Part shown: positions 25,715 through 34,933 of the stretch, piece after piece
Layout: the number at the start of each line of letters is the position of its first letter
How positions within the stretch are numbered: the stretch's first letter is position 1
Assembly (NCBI GenBank): GCA_039881145.1
Contig: JAYKKI010000077.1
Location: 3,232,501-3,296,500 of the forward strand
From: Druceiella hillmani
Lineage: Eukaryota; Arthropoda; Insecta; Lepidoptera; Hepialidae
Length of the DNA stretch: 64,000 nt
Direction of reading: 5' to 3'
Notes under the pieces: generated by a model
Databases searched by the model: none
Seen by the model: the letters and a program-made list of their open reading frames with translations, nothing else
What the model was told of the DNA's origin: nothing
Program-made: the position numbers and the translations under genes

Positions 25715-28700
25715 TGTATAAAGCAGCAGATATATATAAAGCAGTAACGGTAGAGCAAACAAAAGCTAATATTGAACATAGAGTAAGTAATGGAAAAATA
25801 AAAATATGATTAAGATGATATGAAATGACTTAAACATGTCAAGAGTATTTTAAAGTAACAAAAAGATATCAAAAAGTATTAAGACTCTTTTTTAGTCATC
25901 AACGATACGAATGAGGCTTAGATACAGGTGGATGTGAGTATATTCGTGTGAATTTAACATAACAAATTTAGAGTACGATTCATCAAATATATATAAGAAA
26001 ACACGAGAAGTTTTCAATATTATAAGCTAAAATTATGTGAGTTTCTTACAATATTTCAAATACATGTTATAACTTACTGTAGTTACATTTTATAACTTAC
26101 CATATTTAACATACCCATGTTGCTAACGGGCACCAGGCCTGGTGCAATGGTTCTAGCCGTTCGCAGAACTGGATCTTGGAGGTCCCATAGATATTCATAA
26201 ATAGTTCGTTTGATTATGAGAGGTGAGTTTGCAGTTGAGGCTAAAAGTTTGAATCCAAATTTCACCATAAAGGGTGCATCATAGAGATAAGAGGCTATAC
26301 CCTGTAATATAAACATTTATTATTAATGTGAGTTTTGTTGAAAAGTTTGAATTTTTATTTTTTTTTTTAGGTTAAATATAAGAAAAGTAGAATGTTTTCT
26401 AAAAATGACAAAAATGTTCCTTACAACTTTGAATTTTCATATTTTGAATTATTGATTATTAAATATTTTCATTTTGACTTTCGAGTTAAACTATAAATGA
26501 ATATTAGGTTCATAAATACATTTGAAATTAAACTCCAGATGAATTATTAAAATTGAATTTAAAAATATTTCAGCAATATATCTGGAATATAATTTTATGT
26601 AAACACTTCTGTCTAAGAAATGATTAAAATTTGTTTCTATATAACAACAGACAAATATAGCGGTTGCAGTAACAATCTGAATTCATAAATAGAATAAAAT
26701 TTCTAAAATGGACGTATTAATTTTAATTCTATAATAATTTAAGTTAGTTTTAAATATCACAAATTGCAACTATAATAATAAAATAAATATAAACATATTT
26801 TATTGACACAGTGATCAAAGAAATTATTGTCACCACTACTGTTAAAATTATAGTGTAGTGTTTTGTCCTAGAAAAATTTAATTTTAAAATGGCTATCCAT
26901 AAAGTTATGTTATTTGGTTTAGCATAGTGACATAATAAGCACCTGATGACCTTGTGGCTGGCCACATTACCAGTTTTCTCTAGATTACAAATAAATTCCT
27001 GCCTGTTTACATTACCTGTAATCACAAACTTACAAAGAACAACTCACCAGCACAGCGAAGTTAGGCAAGAAGACAGTAGCATTTATGTCTATGGTGTTGT
27101 ATTCCGGCAGGTATATCGCTTTATGTTCTACCGTGTAGCTCATAGTGCCATTGTCGTTAAATCTTACATTGGTGTGATATAAACGCTCCCTGTTGAAGAA
27201 AAAATTGAAGTTTATTGAAGAGAGTATATAAAATTTTTTTAAATTTTTTATACACTAATATCATTTAATGCTCAACGAGTGCTGTTTTATATACATATCT
27301 TCTTTATAAAAAAAATACAATTTATGTATATATGTAAATTTTTATAGACTTTTACAATTTTCGACACTTTTACAACTATTGAATATATTTGGCGTTAATT
27401 TTGTAGAAATTCAGTATTCACAATTAAATGAAACTATGTCATTGATGTAGTTCTATCTTTGCTAATTGCCGACAACGAAACCTAAGTCGTGGTAAAGAAC
27501 TAAAAGAAAGTAGAAATAATACTACATCACATAGTGTCCTTTAATTGTGGACTTTTACAACTTTCCAACTGATTTCCTTCAAATTTTCCTCACTTACGCT
27601 CTACTCCCAAGCAAAAATCTTAAGAGAATAGCGATACCCACACCTCTTCCCTTGACTACTCATGGGGTTTGGAAGTACTCATTACCATATAAAATACAAA
27701 TAATTCGAATTTTCTGTACTTTATGTGGATTTCTCAAAAATTAAACAGACATTTGAATTCTTTATTATTGGGAACAATTACTGCAGGGTTGATAAAGCCA
27801 ACCCCCACCTCTTCAAATAGTCAAATTTACAAAATATGCCAAGGTGTATATCTAGTTAATTGGGATGACTTCAGGATTTAAAAACCTGTTCGCCTCATCC
27901 TACTCCGGCAAAAAATACATGTGATGGAAAATGGTTAACATTTTATTTTAAAACCTAAACTTTCATGAATTGCTTTCAAATGGCTGTAGTTATTTGAATG
28001 AAACACGGTACACAAATTTCTTACTTGTCAATTATAAAAAATACTAACAGACCTCTAAATAGAAGGATGGAAGGATTATTTATTGAGCAATTTTGATTAA
28101 TAAAAAATTTAAATTTGGTCAAATTGACTAAAATTACTGTAAGGTAATGTCAACTTAAACCACATTTATTAAAAATGTGACATTATTAAAATTTACCCTC
28201 TAACAGATCTTAAAAGAAATATTCTGACAATTAGTAATTTGAAAATTGAGAAAATAATTCAACGAAATTTGGTGAAGATGTTACTTATTTGTTGACTAAA
28301 AAATTGTAAGTTGAAATCATTCCTAACTCTTCTCTTTCCGACCGAGGTGGGAGAGCGTACCTAGGAATAAAACCTGGATATTATTTCATTTTATGTCATA
28401 GGTACCCCCTAAACCAGCAGTTTTTTGAACTACGAAGCAGAGAAAAAATTAAAAAACCAGCAGTTTTTTTAATTTTTTCTGTGCTTCATAGAGAGAGAAT
28501 TCTGGGAAAATAAAATTTAAAAATTGTAACAAATATTAAATAAAACAAAAAACAAAATATTAAATGAAGCCATGCTTTTGAGCATAGAATATGAACTGTC
28601 TAATAAAAGTAATATTAATACTTAGGTCTCCAGTAGGATACGATTCCATAGAAAATGTGTCGTTAGTCAAATCAATTATGCACCATAGTTAGTCACTTTA

Positions 28701-30095
28701 TTAAAAAATAACGGAGATTAAAAAATGGAAGGAATTAAGACACTAATAACTTTTTCAGATGACTATTGATTTGATTTATCTAATTTTGTAGTTTAAGCTG
28801 TTAATTATTAAGATGTAGATAGGTATATAACCGTAAACATTTGATAGCACTTCTTGAGTATTAAACTTTTGCTAGGAATTATAATTCTGCTGGGAATGAT
28901 AAGAATAAATTTATTTTCAGATAACTATTAATTTTATCCATCTAATTTTACAGTTTGAACTATTAGTTATTAAGCTGTGGATAGATATGTACTGATAAAT
29001 AATTAGCACCACTTCCTGAATGGTAAGCTTTTTCCTAGCACTGCTAGCTATAACTATTATTGTGATCTATTTAATTTCACACTTTAAGCTATTAATTGTT
29101 AAAATGTGGATAGATACAGATAAACAATTGTCACCTCTTCCTGAATGTTAAGATTTTCATCTAGCAATGCTAAGAATTAAGATAGTAATTACTATTTCAT
29201 ATTACTATTAATATATCGAACTTTATAGTTTAAGATGTTTACTATTAAACTGTAGACAGGTACGTACTCATAAACAATTGGCCCCACTTCTTGTATGTTT
29301 AGCTTTTTGTCAATTCCTGCCAGATACCTTTCATGATTTGTGATATTGAAGACGTAGACACGAAAAAATATCAACTTTTCGGGTGGATTAGACCACCACT
29401 CGAATGCTGGTAGCCCTGTACGAAAAAAAAATACAAAAATGAAGATAAGTAAATATGTGAGACAATTTTTCAAAATAATTTTCTGACGACTACTGTTTCA
29501 AACAATATTTGTCATAAGCAATATAAGAATGAAAGCGGGTATAATTATTAAGTTTGATCGCTCGGAATCGTTCTTAATTCTTATTCGTTTTCAGCCCTGC
29601 TTTTACTCATGTTATTATTTTGTATTTGCCTGTTTATTGACATCAGTAATGTTAGACAAGTAAATTGTTTGAAATATGCTATCAGTCGTATTCTACCACA
29701 AAGTGGTAATAAAATTTTTCTCTGGTTTCCAAACCTGAGATTCTTTTCCACTTCCTTCTTTCAAGACAACAGCCACTTTCAGTCAAACTATATACAATTT
29801 CCTGTAACTTTTTATTAATCAAAATGTTTTGTAAAACTTTAATTACACATTCATAACAGTTTTCAATCCACCAATTAGAATTTACCAAAAGCTTTTATTT
29901 CTCATATTCATTAAGTGTAAAATTCTATAGTTTCTACATTATCTTATCGCACCATTCTCAATAATAAATGAATGTATAAATTACCAGGCCTCATGTTCTT
30001 TTTCTCCCATAGTATAAAATCTTCCGGTGTGAAGATGAAACTCAGCAAAGAGCACACTGAGACCACAGCTCCAACCGTCATACGAACTGTGGCAC
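17570..30095 (-). CDS. CD36-family scavenger receptor class B gene (9 coding exons, 5' end missing)
   Basis: Two-pass membrane glycoprotein of the CD36 family, which binds lipids or lipoproteins at the cell surface or in endosomes. Exons (minus strand, 5' to 3'): 30095-29985, 29415-29268, 27189-27048, 26301-26101, 24859-24619, 24024-23881, 22085-21967, 20708-20580, 17827-17570. All junctions are GT/AG and phases match, giving 496 codons; the family usually has about 470-550. Seen in the product: N-terminal membrane segment (residues about 5-22), the motif MRPGLPAFEWWSNPPE, EVGPIVYEE, a large ectodomain with about eight N-x-S/T sequons, FPHFYTGDP, and a C-terminal membrane segment (about 423-452) followed by a 44-residue basic tail. 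Cysteines 241, 272, 309 and 326 match two of the three CD36 disulfides; the third pair is absent. The first exon here starts in phase 1, so an initiator exon must lie upstream, unless Met at 30081 is used. It looks more like insect SCRB members than SNMPs, but the subfamily is not certain. Confidence 0.93.
17952..18104. repeat. small inverted-repeat element inside the last CD36 intron
   Basis: TACACGGTAACAGTTCGTGC at the left end is mirrored by GCACGAACTCTCACCATGTA at the right end (about 21 bp with a few mismatches). The interior is GC-richer than its surroundings. It looks MITE-like; no target duplication was proven. Confidence 0.45.
18248..20128 (-). mobile_element. Tigger-type (pogo superfamily) DNA transposon, complete but dead
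   Basis: 1,881 bp flanked by TA dinucleotides (18246-18247 and 20129-20130). Ends are CAGTCAAAATCTGTTATAAC and, on the other strand, CAGTCAAAACCGTTTATGGC; the inverted match extends about 26 bp to CGACAT. It carries one transposase pseudogene on the minus strand and sits in the last intron of the CD36 gene in the same orientation. Confidence 0.88.
18491..19852 (-). pseudogene. Tigger-type transposase pseudogene
   Basis: Order on the minus strand: CENPB-type helix-turn-helix (19852-19526; KIEEALLKWFIYQRTNNVPI, SSWIQRFRARHGI), then a DDE_1 catalytic core (VDNCPAHP with the second Asp, LQPMDQGVIR with the third), then an acidic tail and a terminal QTKITDFMHTEK-like end. Breaks: the codon of the first catalytic Asp in the NADETGLFY motif is replaced by TAG (reads NA-stop-ETGLFYN); a frameshift lies at about 19200-19225 before the second Asp; another lies at about 18680. 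The family protein is a cut-and-paste transposase; this copy cannot work. Confidence 0.88.
20580..20708 (-). CDS. CD36 gene, eighth identified exon
   Basis: The acceptor ATCTTCGCAG and donor TAT|GTAAGT enclose KSGIPLHSVARSQCNLVI (family pattern G-i-p-l-x-x-x-x-R-x-Q-x-N) and FSGMVLPMFWGEY (family pattern v-x-P-x-x-W). 43 codons, phase 0. Confidence 0.92.
21741..21778 (+). repeat. interspersed palindromic module copy
   Basis: GGAACCCTCGTAGTGCGAGT followed by TCTACTCGTACTTAAC. Related copies lie at about 30796-30856, 32474-32516 and 36087-36165. The core GCGAGT..ACTCGC is self-complementary. Confidence 0.6.
21967..22085 (-). CDS. CD36 gene, seventh identified exon
   Basis: The acceptor TATTTTAG and donor CCG|GTAAGT enclose DFPIAASFPHFYTGDPTIAE and HITGLKPNKS, the highly conserved S-x-PHF-x-x-x-DP and GL-x-P-N blocks of the CD36 family, ending VYVEP in phase 0. 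Confidence 0.93.
22603..22626. repeat. (TTTA)n microsatellite
   Basis: Five consecutive TTTA units inside a CD36 intron. Confidence 0.85.
23881..24024 (-). CDS. CD36 gene, sixth identified exon
   Basis: The acceptor TTATTCCAG and donor G|GTAAGT enclose PTERDGIPTYRYNLSEST and KNGLSDVSRCFF. One cysteine stands in NGTDCYKG where CD36 has C-x-C, so the C313-C322-type disulfide is missing. Phase 1 in, phase 1 out. Confidence 0.92.
24619..24859 (-). CDS. CD36 gene, fifth identified exon
   Basis: The acceptor ATTTCCAG and donor C|GTAAGT enclose 80 codons: a GQSWGDERFFGLEKFNG region, PFYPASCPDEV with Cys 241, and RKTLCKLMPLYF with Cys 272. These two cysteines match CD36 C243 and C272 in spacing. 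It leaves in phase 1. Confidence 0.93.
25661..25717. repeat. TA/CA microsatellite
   Basis: ATACATATAC units followed by about 28 bp of pure AT repeat, in a CD36 intron. Confidence 0.9.
26101..26301 (-). CDS. CD36 gene, fourth identified exon
   Basis: 201 bp, phase 0 to 0, acceptor TATTACAG and donor ATG|GTAAGT. It encodes GIASYLYDAPFMVKFGFKL, then a TIYEYLWDLQDPVL motif (the YlWgYdDpl motif of the family) and a LVPVSNMGMLNM end. Confidence 0.93.
27048..27189 (-). CDS. CD36 gene, third identified exon
   Basis: The acceptor TTCAACAG and donor CTG|GTGAGT enclose ERLYHTNVRFNDNGTMSYT and LPEYNTIDINATVFLPNFAV, the family pattern of N-x-T-rich strand followed by the N-T-l-n-x-T-v-x-P-N block. It ends in phase 0. 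Confidence 0.92.
27414..27548. repeat. miniature inverted element made of Penelope termini
   Basis: The left part (27420-27455) matches the outer end of the Penelope terminal repeat in one orientation (CACAATTAAATGAAACTATG). The right part (27470-27545) matches it in the opposite orientation (CAACGAAACCTAAGTCGTGG, AGTAGAAATAATACTAC). The hammerhead core strand CTGANGA and half of stem II are missing, while GAAA and GTC|GTGG remain. Located in the CD36 intron after exon 29415-29268. Confidence 0.7.
28430..28491. repeat. 27-bp foldback hairpin in a CD36 intron
   Basis: Left arm 28430-28456 (CTACGAAGCAGAG then A/T run), loop CCAGCAG, right arm 28464-28491 with two mismatches. The loop sequence followed by a T run is also present just left, at 28414-28426. 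Confidence 0.85.
28752..29172 (-). repeat. three decayed tandem copies of a CD36 partial exon plus flanking intron
   Basis: Units lie at about 28752-28890, 28914-29047 and 29052-29172; the parental unit covers about 29190-29325 and includes the 3' half of exon 29415-29268 and its donor. On the minus strand the middle copy reads KKLTIQEVVLIIYQ and the nearest copy reads ENLNIQEEVTIVY, against KKLNIQEVGPIVYE in the real exon. The 5' half of the exon and its acceptor are absent from the copies. All lie in the intron after the exon. Confidence 0.8.
29268..29415 (-). CDS. CD36 gene, second identified exon
   Basis: The acceptor TTCGTACAG and donor GA|GTACGT give MRPG/LPAFEWWSNPPE, VYVFNITNHERYLAG and LNIQEVGPIVYE, the canonical start of the CD36 ectodomain. 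Joining to the next exon completes GAG (Glu). Three decayed copies of its 3' half lie just downstream in the intron. Confidence 0.92.
29985..30095 (-). CDS. CD36 gene, first identified coding exon (N-terminal membrane segment)
   Basis: The acceptor TTATTCTAG precedes 30095 and the donor G|GTAATT follows 29985. It encodes a hydrophobic stretch starting MTVGAVVSVCSLLSFIF and ending KKNMRP, with the Gly codon split across the junction. The CD36 family has an uncleaved signal anchor at this place. Entry phase 1 implies a further 5' exon. Confidence 0.88.
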
Positions 30096-32160
30096 CTAGA
30101 ATAAGGCACAAGTGAATGTTCAAAAATGGATCATGAATTTGCATTATGTATTCATTCATATGTGTTGTATGCATGATGTATCACATCAGAAAACAAGAAA
30201 ATCAATTTTCTATATTTTCAGAGCATTGGTAATGGAGCTAATTCTTACTCATCGGTATTGCTTTAAGAACATCAGGACATTATTTTAATTTTTAGCGTTC
30301 CATAAAAACAAAATAAAACCCCTATATTTCACAATAGGAAAATCTAGAAAACATTTAAAAATAGATTGAAAAAAAGGTTTGTTTCATAATTTTGATAAAT
30401 AGGCTATTGTTTTATTAATAAATTATTATATTAAATTGAATTTAATAATTAATGTTTGTGTTCTTTCAATATTCTTTTGTGATATCTTTTGAAAATTGCA
30501 ATTTAAAGCATTTATTCTATAATTTAATGCAATTATTTAAAAAGATATTCTTAATGTGCAAAAACAGAATACTCTCCCCATCCTTATTTCCGGAACTTCT
30601 AAATTATAAATCACGAAAAAACTGGATTGGTAAAATCTAACTAGAAGATTATAGGAAAAATATAGCGATTACCCTAGATCTTATAATTTTTTAAATATGC
30701 GCAATGCTTGTGAAAGATATAGTAGGCTGTAAAGTTATGTTGTGAAAAATTTATATTCGTAAATAGCTTAACAGTAATATTTATACACTTAGACGTTTAC
30801 AAGTGGCTAAAGGTGTTTAAACCCTCATAGTACAAGTTCTATTCGTATTTAAATTAACAAAATATATTATGTTAGTAAAGAATAATGTTTGTAATTAATA
30901 TTATAATTTGCGAATATAAAGAATATAAATTGTATGTGGATAAATAAAACTTTATACATAAATATTTCTGGTATCTAAATTTTTAATAATACTAGACAAT
31001 TTCAAAACTGACATGAAATCCATCTACAGTTTTTTTTGCTTAAAAAGGAAAATTCATTTTTCAAAACAACTGATAAAGAAATATTATTGGAATAGTTATA
31101 AAATTTATTGGCATATGGTTATTGATATTGAACAATGCTCATGAAACAGTGATTCTAAACATTAATTATATTGTGGTTAGGAACAATTATTATATCATAT
31201 ATTTAGTCCCGCTTTATTATAACAGAGGTAGCTGTAAACATTTAAGGTTTTTGTATAAATGTAGCTTACATTCAAAATACATTTCAATTCTACAAAAGGA
31301 ATAACGACTTGTTAAATTTATGACCTTAAAAAATATTACAGTCTTACATACGCAGATATCTACGTGCGTGAGTCATATTAGCATTTAACCACTTTTGAAT
31401 TACTTATGTCATTTTGTGAGGTATTGCACTATCACCTGATTATGATCAATTAAAAGGAGGGCGAGGTGCTATGTTTCTCAATTTATCTATACACTATATA
31501 TTCTGTGTTGTCTTAATACTGGACGTGAATGGTAGCGATTGGAACATTTCAGACAAACGGGAGGTCAGCCGATTCACTGAATAATGTCTAATTTTTTCAA
31601 AAGTAAAAATATTACAGTGCAGACAAATTATATAATTTATATATCTTACAAGGTCATATAGAGATTGCAATTAAATTTCCTATTCTAAGTCTTAAAAATA
31701 ATTTGCTGGATACGACCCTGCATAAAGTTAAGGAATATTATAATTGAAAAAAAATGTTTGGTGAACATATGTCGAGCATAATATAAATAGAAGGGAAAGG
31801 AGTATTATTAAAAAAATATACAGTTTGTTCATGAAGTAACAGTGAAAGGCGATAGTGTGGCAGGTTAGGCTACTTACTAATTAGCTGAAATAATTTTCCT
31901 TTTAATTCCTTTATGTACATTAATTTTGAGAACACTTTTCAGATATTAAAAACAACCAGCTTAGTTGGTGGTGACACATAACTCTAACAAATATGACCAC
32001 CGTGTATTCTCCCTGACCTCCCTGTTTTTCAAAAAAACTTGAAAAAATTTTAAATGCAAAATTATTTCAGTTGGTATGGAATTTCAAGAGATAGGTACAG
32101 GCAACTACAGAATCCTACTTTGTTCATGTTCCGATATGCACTGGGCCGTTTTTAGGATTT
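30096..32160. other. AT-rich stretch upstream of the first identified CD36 exon
   Basis: Should include intron or 5' region of the CD36 gene. No exon with an in-frame start and a matching phase-1 donor could be recognised. Confidence 0.35.
30796..30856 (+). repeat. interspersed palindromic module copy (diverged)
   Basis: ACAAGTGGCTAAAGGTGT, AACCCTCATAG and ACAAGTTCTATTCGTATTTA correspond block by block to the copies at 21.7 and 36.1 kb. Confidence 0.5.
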
Positions 32161-32520
32161 TGTAGCCCAATATCCAAAAGAGAACCCTTCTAATTTCGTT
32201 TGTCCGTCTGTCTGTTCATATGTCACAGCCATTTTACCCGGAGGCTATTGGTTTTATATAGATGAAATTTGGATGGTAGGTGTCCACTAGGAACCACTAT
32301 ACAATAAAATAGTGGAATTATTTTAAAATAAACTTTCAACGAAAATTGGTTTGAATAAGATGTGTTGTGTAGTTTTTGAGATATGGGATATTTTCAATAC
32401 CGACTACAGCAATAACTTTGTTTTTCACTTTGTCTTTGAGAAATACAAACTTGTAAGTTTAATATTCATTTGGTGCTACGGAACCCTTCATGCGCGAGTC
32501 TAACTCGCACTTAACCATTT
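32160..32520 (+). repeat. old interspersed repeat with GTCTGTCTGT and palindromic modules
   Basis: Starts with TTGTCCGTCTGTCTGTTCAT and ATGTCACAGCC, and ends with CTACGGAACCCTTCATGCGC, GAGTCTAACTCGCACTTAAC. Related modules stand at 35620-35720 (TCGTCTGTCTGTCACAGCC), at 37330-37475 in the opposite orientation, and at 49690-49770. No coding capacity. Confidence 0.55.
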
Positions 32521-32853
32521 TTGTTTTAATATTGTATCTTGCGTTTGCACCCTTCACGCAGCTACTGAAAAAGTAAATCAAGAATATTTTTTTAAATTAT
32601 TTTGAATAAATTTGATTTATTTTTTTAATAAATTTTAAGAACGACAAATGTTAGGCACATTTTTAAAGTCACAATGAAAGCTGTAAAAATTTCAGTTATC
32701 TTTTTTATGAATATAAGAAACAATTTTTAGCTGATGAAATTTTTCATTCACAAAAATCCCCTGTTCCAGGAACCAAATGAGTTTTGCGAAATGATGGTCT
32801 AAATTTTATCTTATCCAAAAGCAATTTTAAATTGAGATATAGTTTCAGAGATA

Positions 32854-34933
32854 GGGTAAGGTTGCCTAAATGTAACCCTCTATGGGAAAGTTAGTGTAAT
32901 TTTTAGGGTAATTTAAATTAAACAATATATTGTATGTTAATTAAATCTTCATTTATTAAGTTATCAATCAGCCTTTATCAAATTAGAAAAATATTTTTAA
33001 AAAATAGAAATTTAATGATTTTTCAAAAAAGTACCTTCAATACGACTAAGGCGCCTGGCTTCTTAAGTCGTACCACCTATAGCCCAAGTCGTATTTAGGA
33101 CAAGGCGCCAACTACAACTAAGTATAAATCTACTAAAAATCAAATAACAAGTAAAACCTATTGGCAAAAAACAATTAAAAATTACTAATTTCTTAGGAGA
33201 TCAATAAAAAATGTAATCACAGTCATTTAAAATTTAAAATATGAGTGAATTAAACAATGAAAATAAGAATATATTCTTAAAAAAATGATTTTCATGACAA
33301 AAATCACTTAGTTTGAAAACAGAGATCACAAATATATTTTTGTATTTTATCTTCTACGCCAGCACATAAGTCAGGTGTTGTAACTTCTAGGCGGCAATGG
33401 TGATACAATTTTTGGCAGCGGTGTTACGACTATAGAAATTTCAATTATCGGTGGTGTTACGACCCTAGATGGCGGCATATCTTTAGCAGGTGACTTTGAT
33501 GTTGTTTCAGTGGCATTACCAAATTCTTCGTATGGTTGCTCAACAATATGTACAGCAGCAACGAAACCCTCTTCGTTGATCATATTTCTGTCACATGAAC
33601 ATAAACCTGGTGCTCTAAAGCCACTTAGTGCTATGTACATAGTACAGATCTTGGGTATGGAATTCCAAGGAGTTCTAAAATATTAGCATGTTTTATTACG
33701 TTGCCAGGATTAGAGCGTAGCCAAGAAGATGCCGCCTCATTGTAGCTATTTTTTAATAACATGAAAAACGATCTGTCCAATAGCTGTATGCGATGGGTGG
33801 TATGAGCTGGAACTATGTCGTAATCACAAGCAAACTGGATTGCTTGTAAATTTTTGGTATGTATACTATGACCGTCCAATAAAAGAAAAAGTTGTTTCTG
33901 GTCACTTTTTTCCCAAATTGTGCATTTGATAAAATGTTCTAGCCATTGGACAAAAAGTTGAGACATTATCCATCCATTTCTCGAGCATCCAAACACTGTG
34001 TTTGGTGGTGCACCTTTTTTTAAGATGTCGTTCATTCTTCCTGATATTAGCATAAGGGCTATGAATTCACCTGATGCATTTATAGCAAAAACAGATGTCG
34101 TAGTAAAACCCCTTTATCTGCTTGTGAGGACACTGACTTGATGTTTACCTTTTTTAGCAATAACTTTGGGTGGTTTATGGACTGCAGATAAGGCAGTTTC
34201 GTCTACATTATATATTTGGTTGGTATTCAACATGTGTCCATTCAGTATTTTTTCATGCTTATCAAAGTACTCATTAACTCGATCTTTATTAAACAGTATG
34301 GGGTTTTTGCCATCGATGTACCTCCGACGACTGACCTGACGGCTGAACTGACGACTCAGTATAGGCTTTGGTGACGATGCAGTGTAGGCAATGAATCCTA
34401 TTTCACTTTTCTATGTTTCGATAAAGCTTCCTCCATGTCTTCTGGCGTCCAAGTATTAAATTCTCTTCGATATACTGATCAGCTGAAAAAAAACAAACAT
34501 AAATAAAGAAATTACTTTTACAAATGCCTAAGTCGAACCAGTAGGACTAAAGAATTCTTCGGTGATACGACTTGAGCAGCGCGACCTTCAAAGTTTTAAA
34601 CCAAAACTACTGTCATAACCTAAAAACATACCGTTTGATTATGCTTAAATACACACTAAAAGACTATAAAAACAGATTATGCACCAAAAAGTAACTTTAC
34701 CTTTATCTTCTTCTCAAAAATAACTTACGAATGAACATGAAATTTTAATGAAAAAAGTATCGAAAAAAATATATAGCGATCTACGACAAAGCCGGCGTAC
34801 TGCCCACTAGTTTTATTTACTTGCACGACTGAGTAGTTTTATCTTACACCACTAGCTGGCGCTGTCCACAAACCTGAAGTGAGATATTAGTAGGGTACGA
34901 CTTGCGCGCTGGTGCACCTGAAGCAACCTACCC
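32854..34933 (-). mobile_element. pogo-superfamily DNA transposon (Jerky-like), decayed
   Basis: 2,080 bp flanked by TA (32852-32853 and 34934-34935). Ends are GGGTAAGGTTGC and, on the other strand, GGGTAGGTTGC. It contains a transposase pseudogene on the minus strand and six copies of an AAGTCGTA-like motif in the two subterminal regions. Confidence 0.78.
33371..34475 (-). pseudogene. Jerky/pogo-like DDE transposase pseudogene
   Basis: The minus strand opens with RREFNTWTPEDMEEALSKHR (start of the HTH region) and RQVSRRRYIDG. The catalytic core follows: NQIYNVDETALS with the first Asp, QLFLLLDGHSIHTKNL with the second, and HRIQLLDRSFF with the third. The longest intact piece is 34053-33631. 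The C-terminus (33640-33371) has ALSGFRAPGLCSCDRNMI, the GFRxTGIxPxN block of the family. Frameshifts at about 34410, 34110 and 33640 break the frame, so the three catalytic acids survive but no full protein can be made. Confidence 0.82.
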
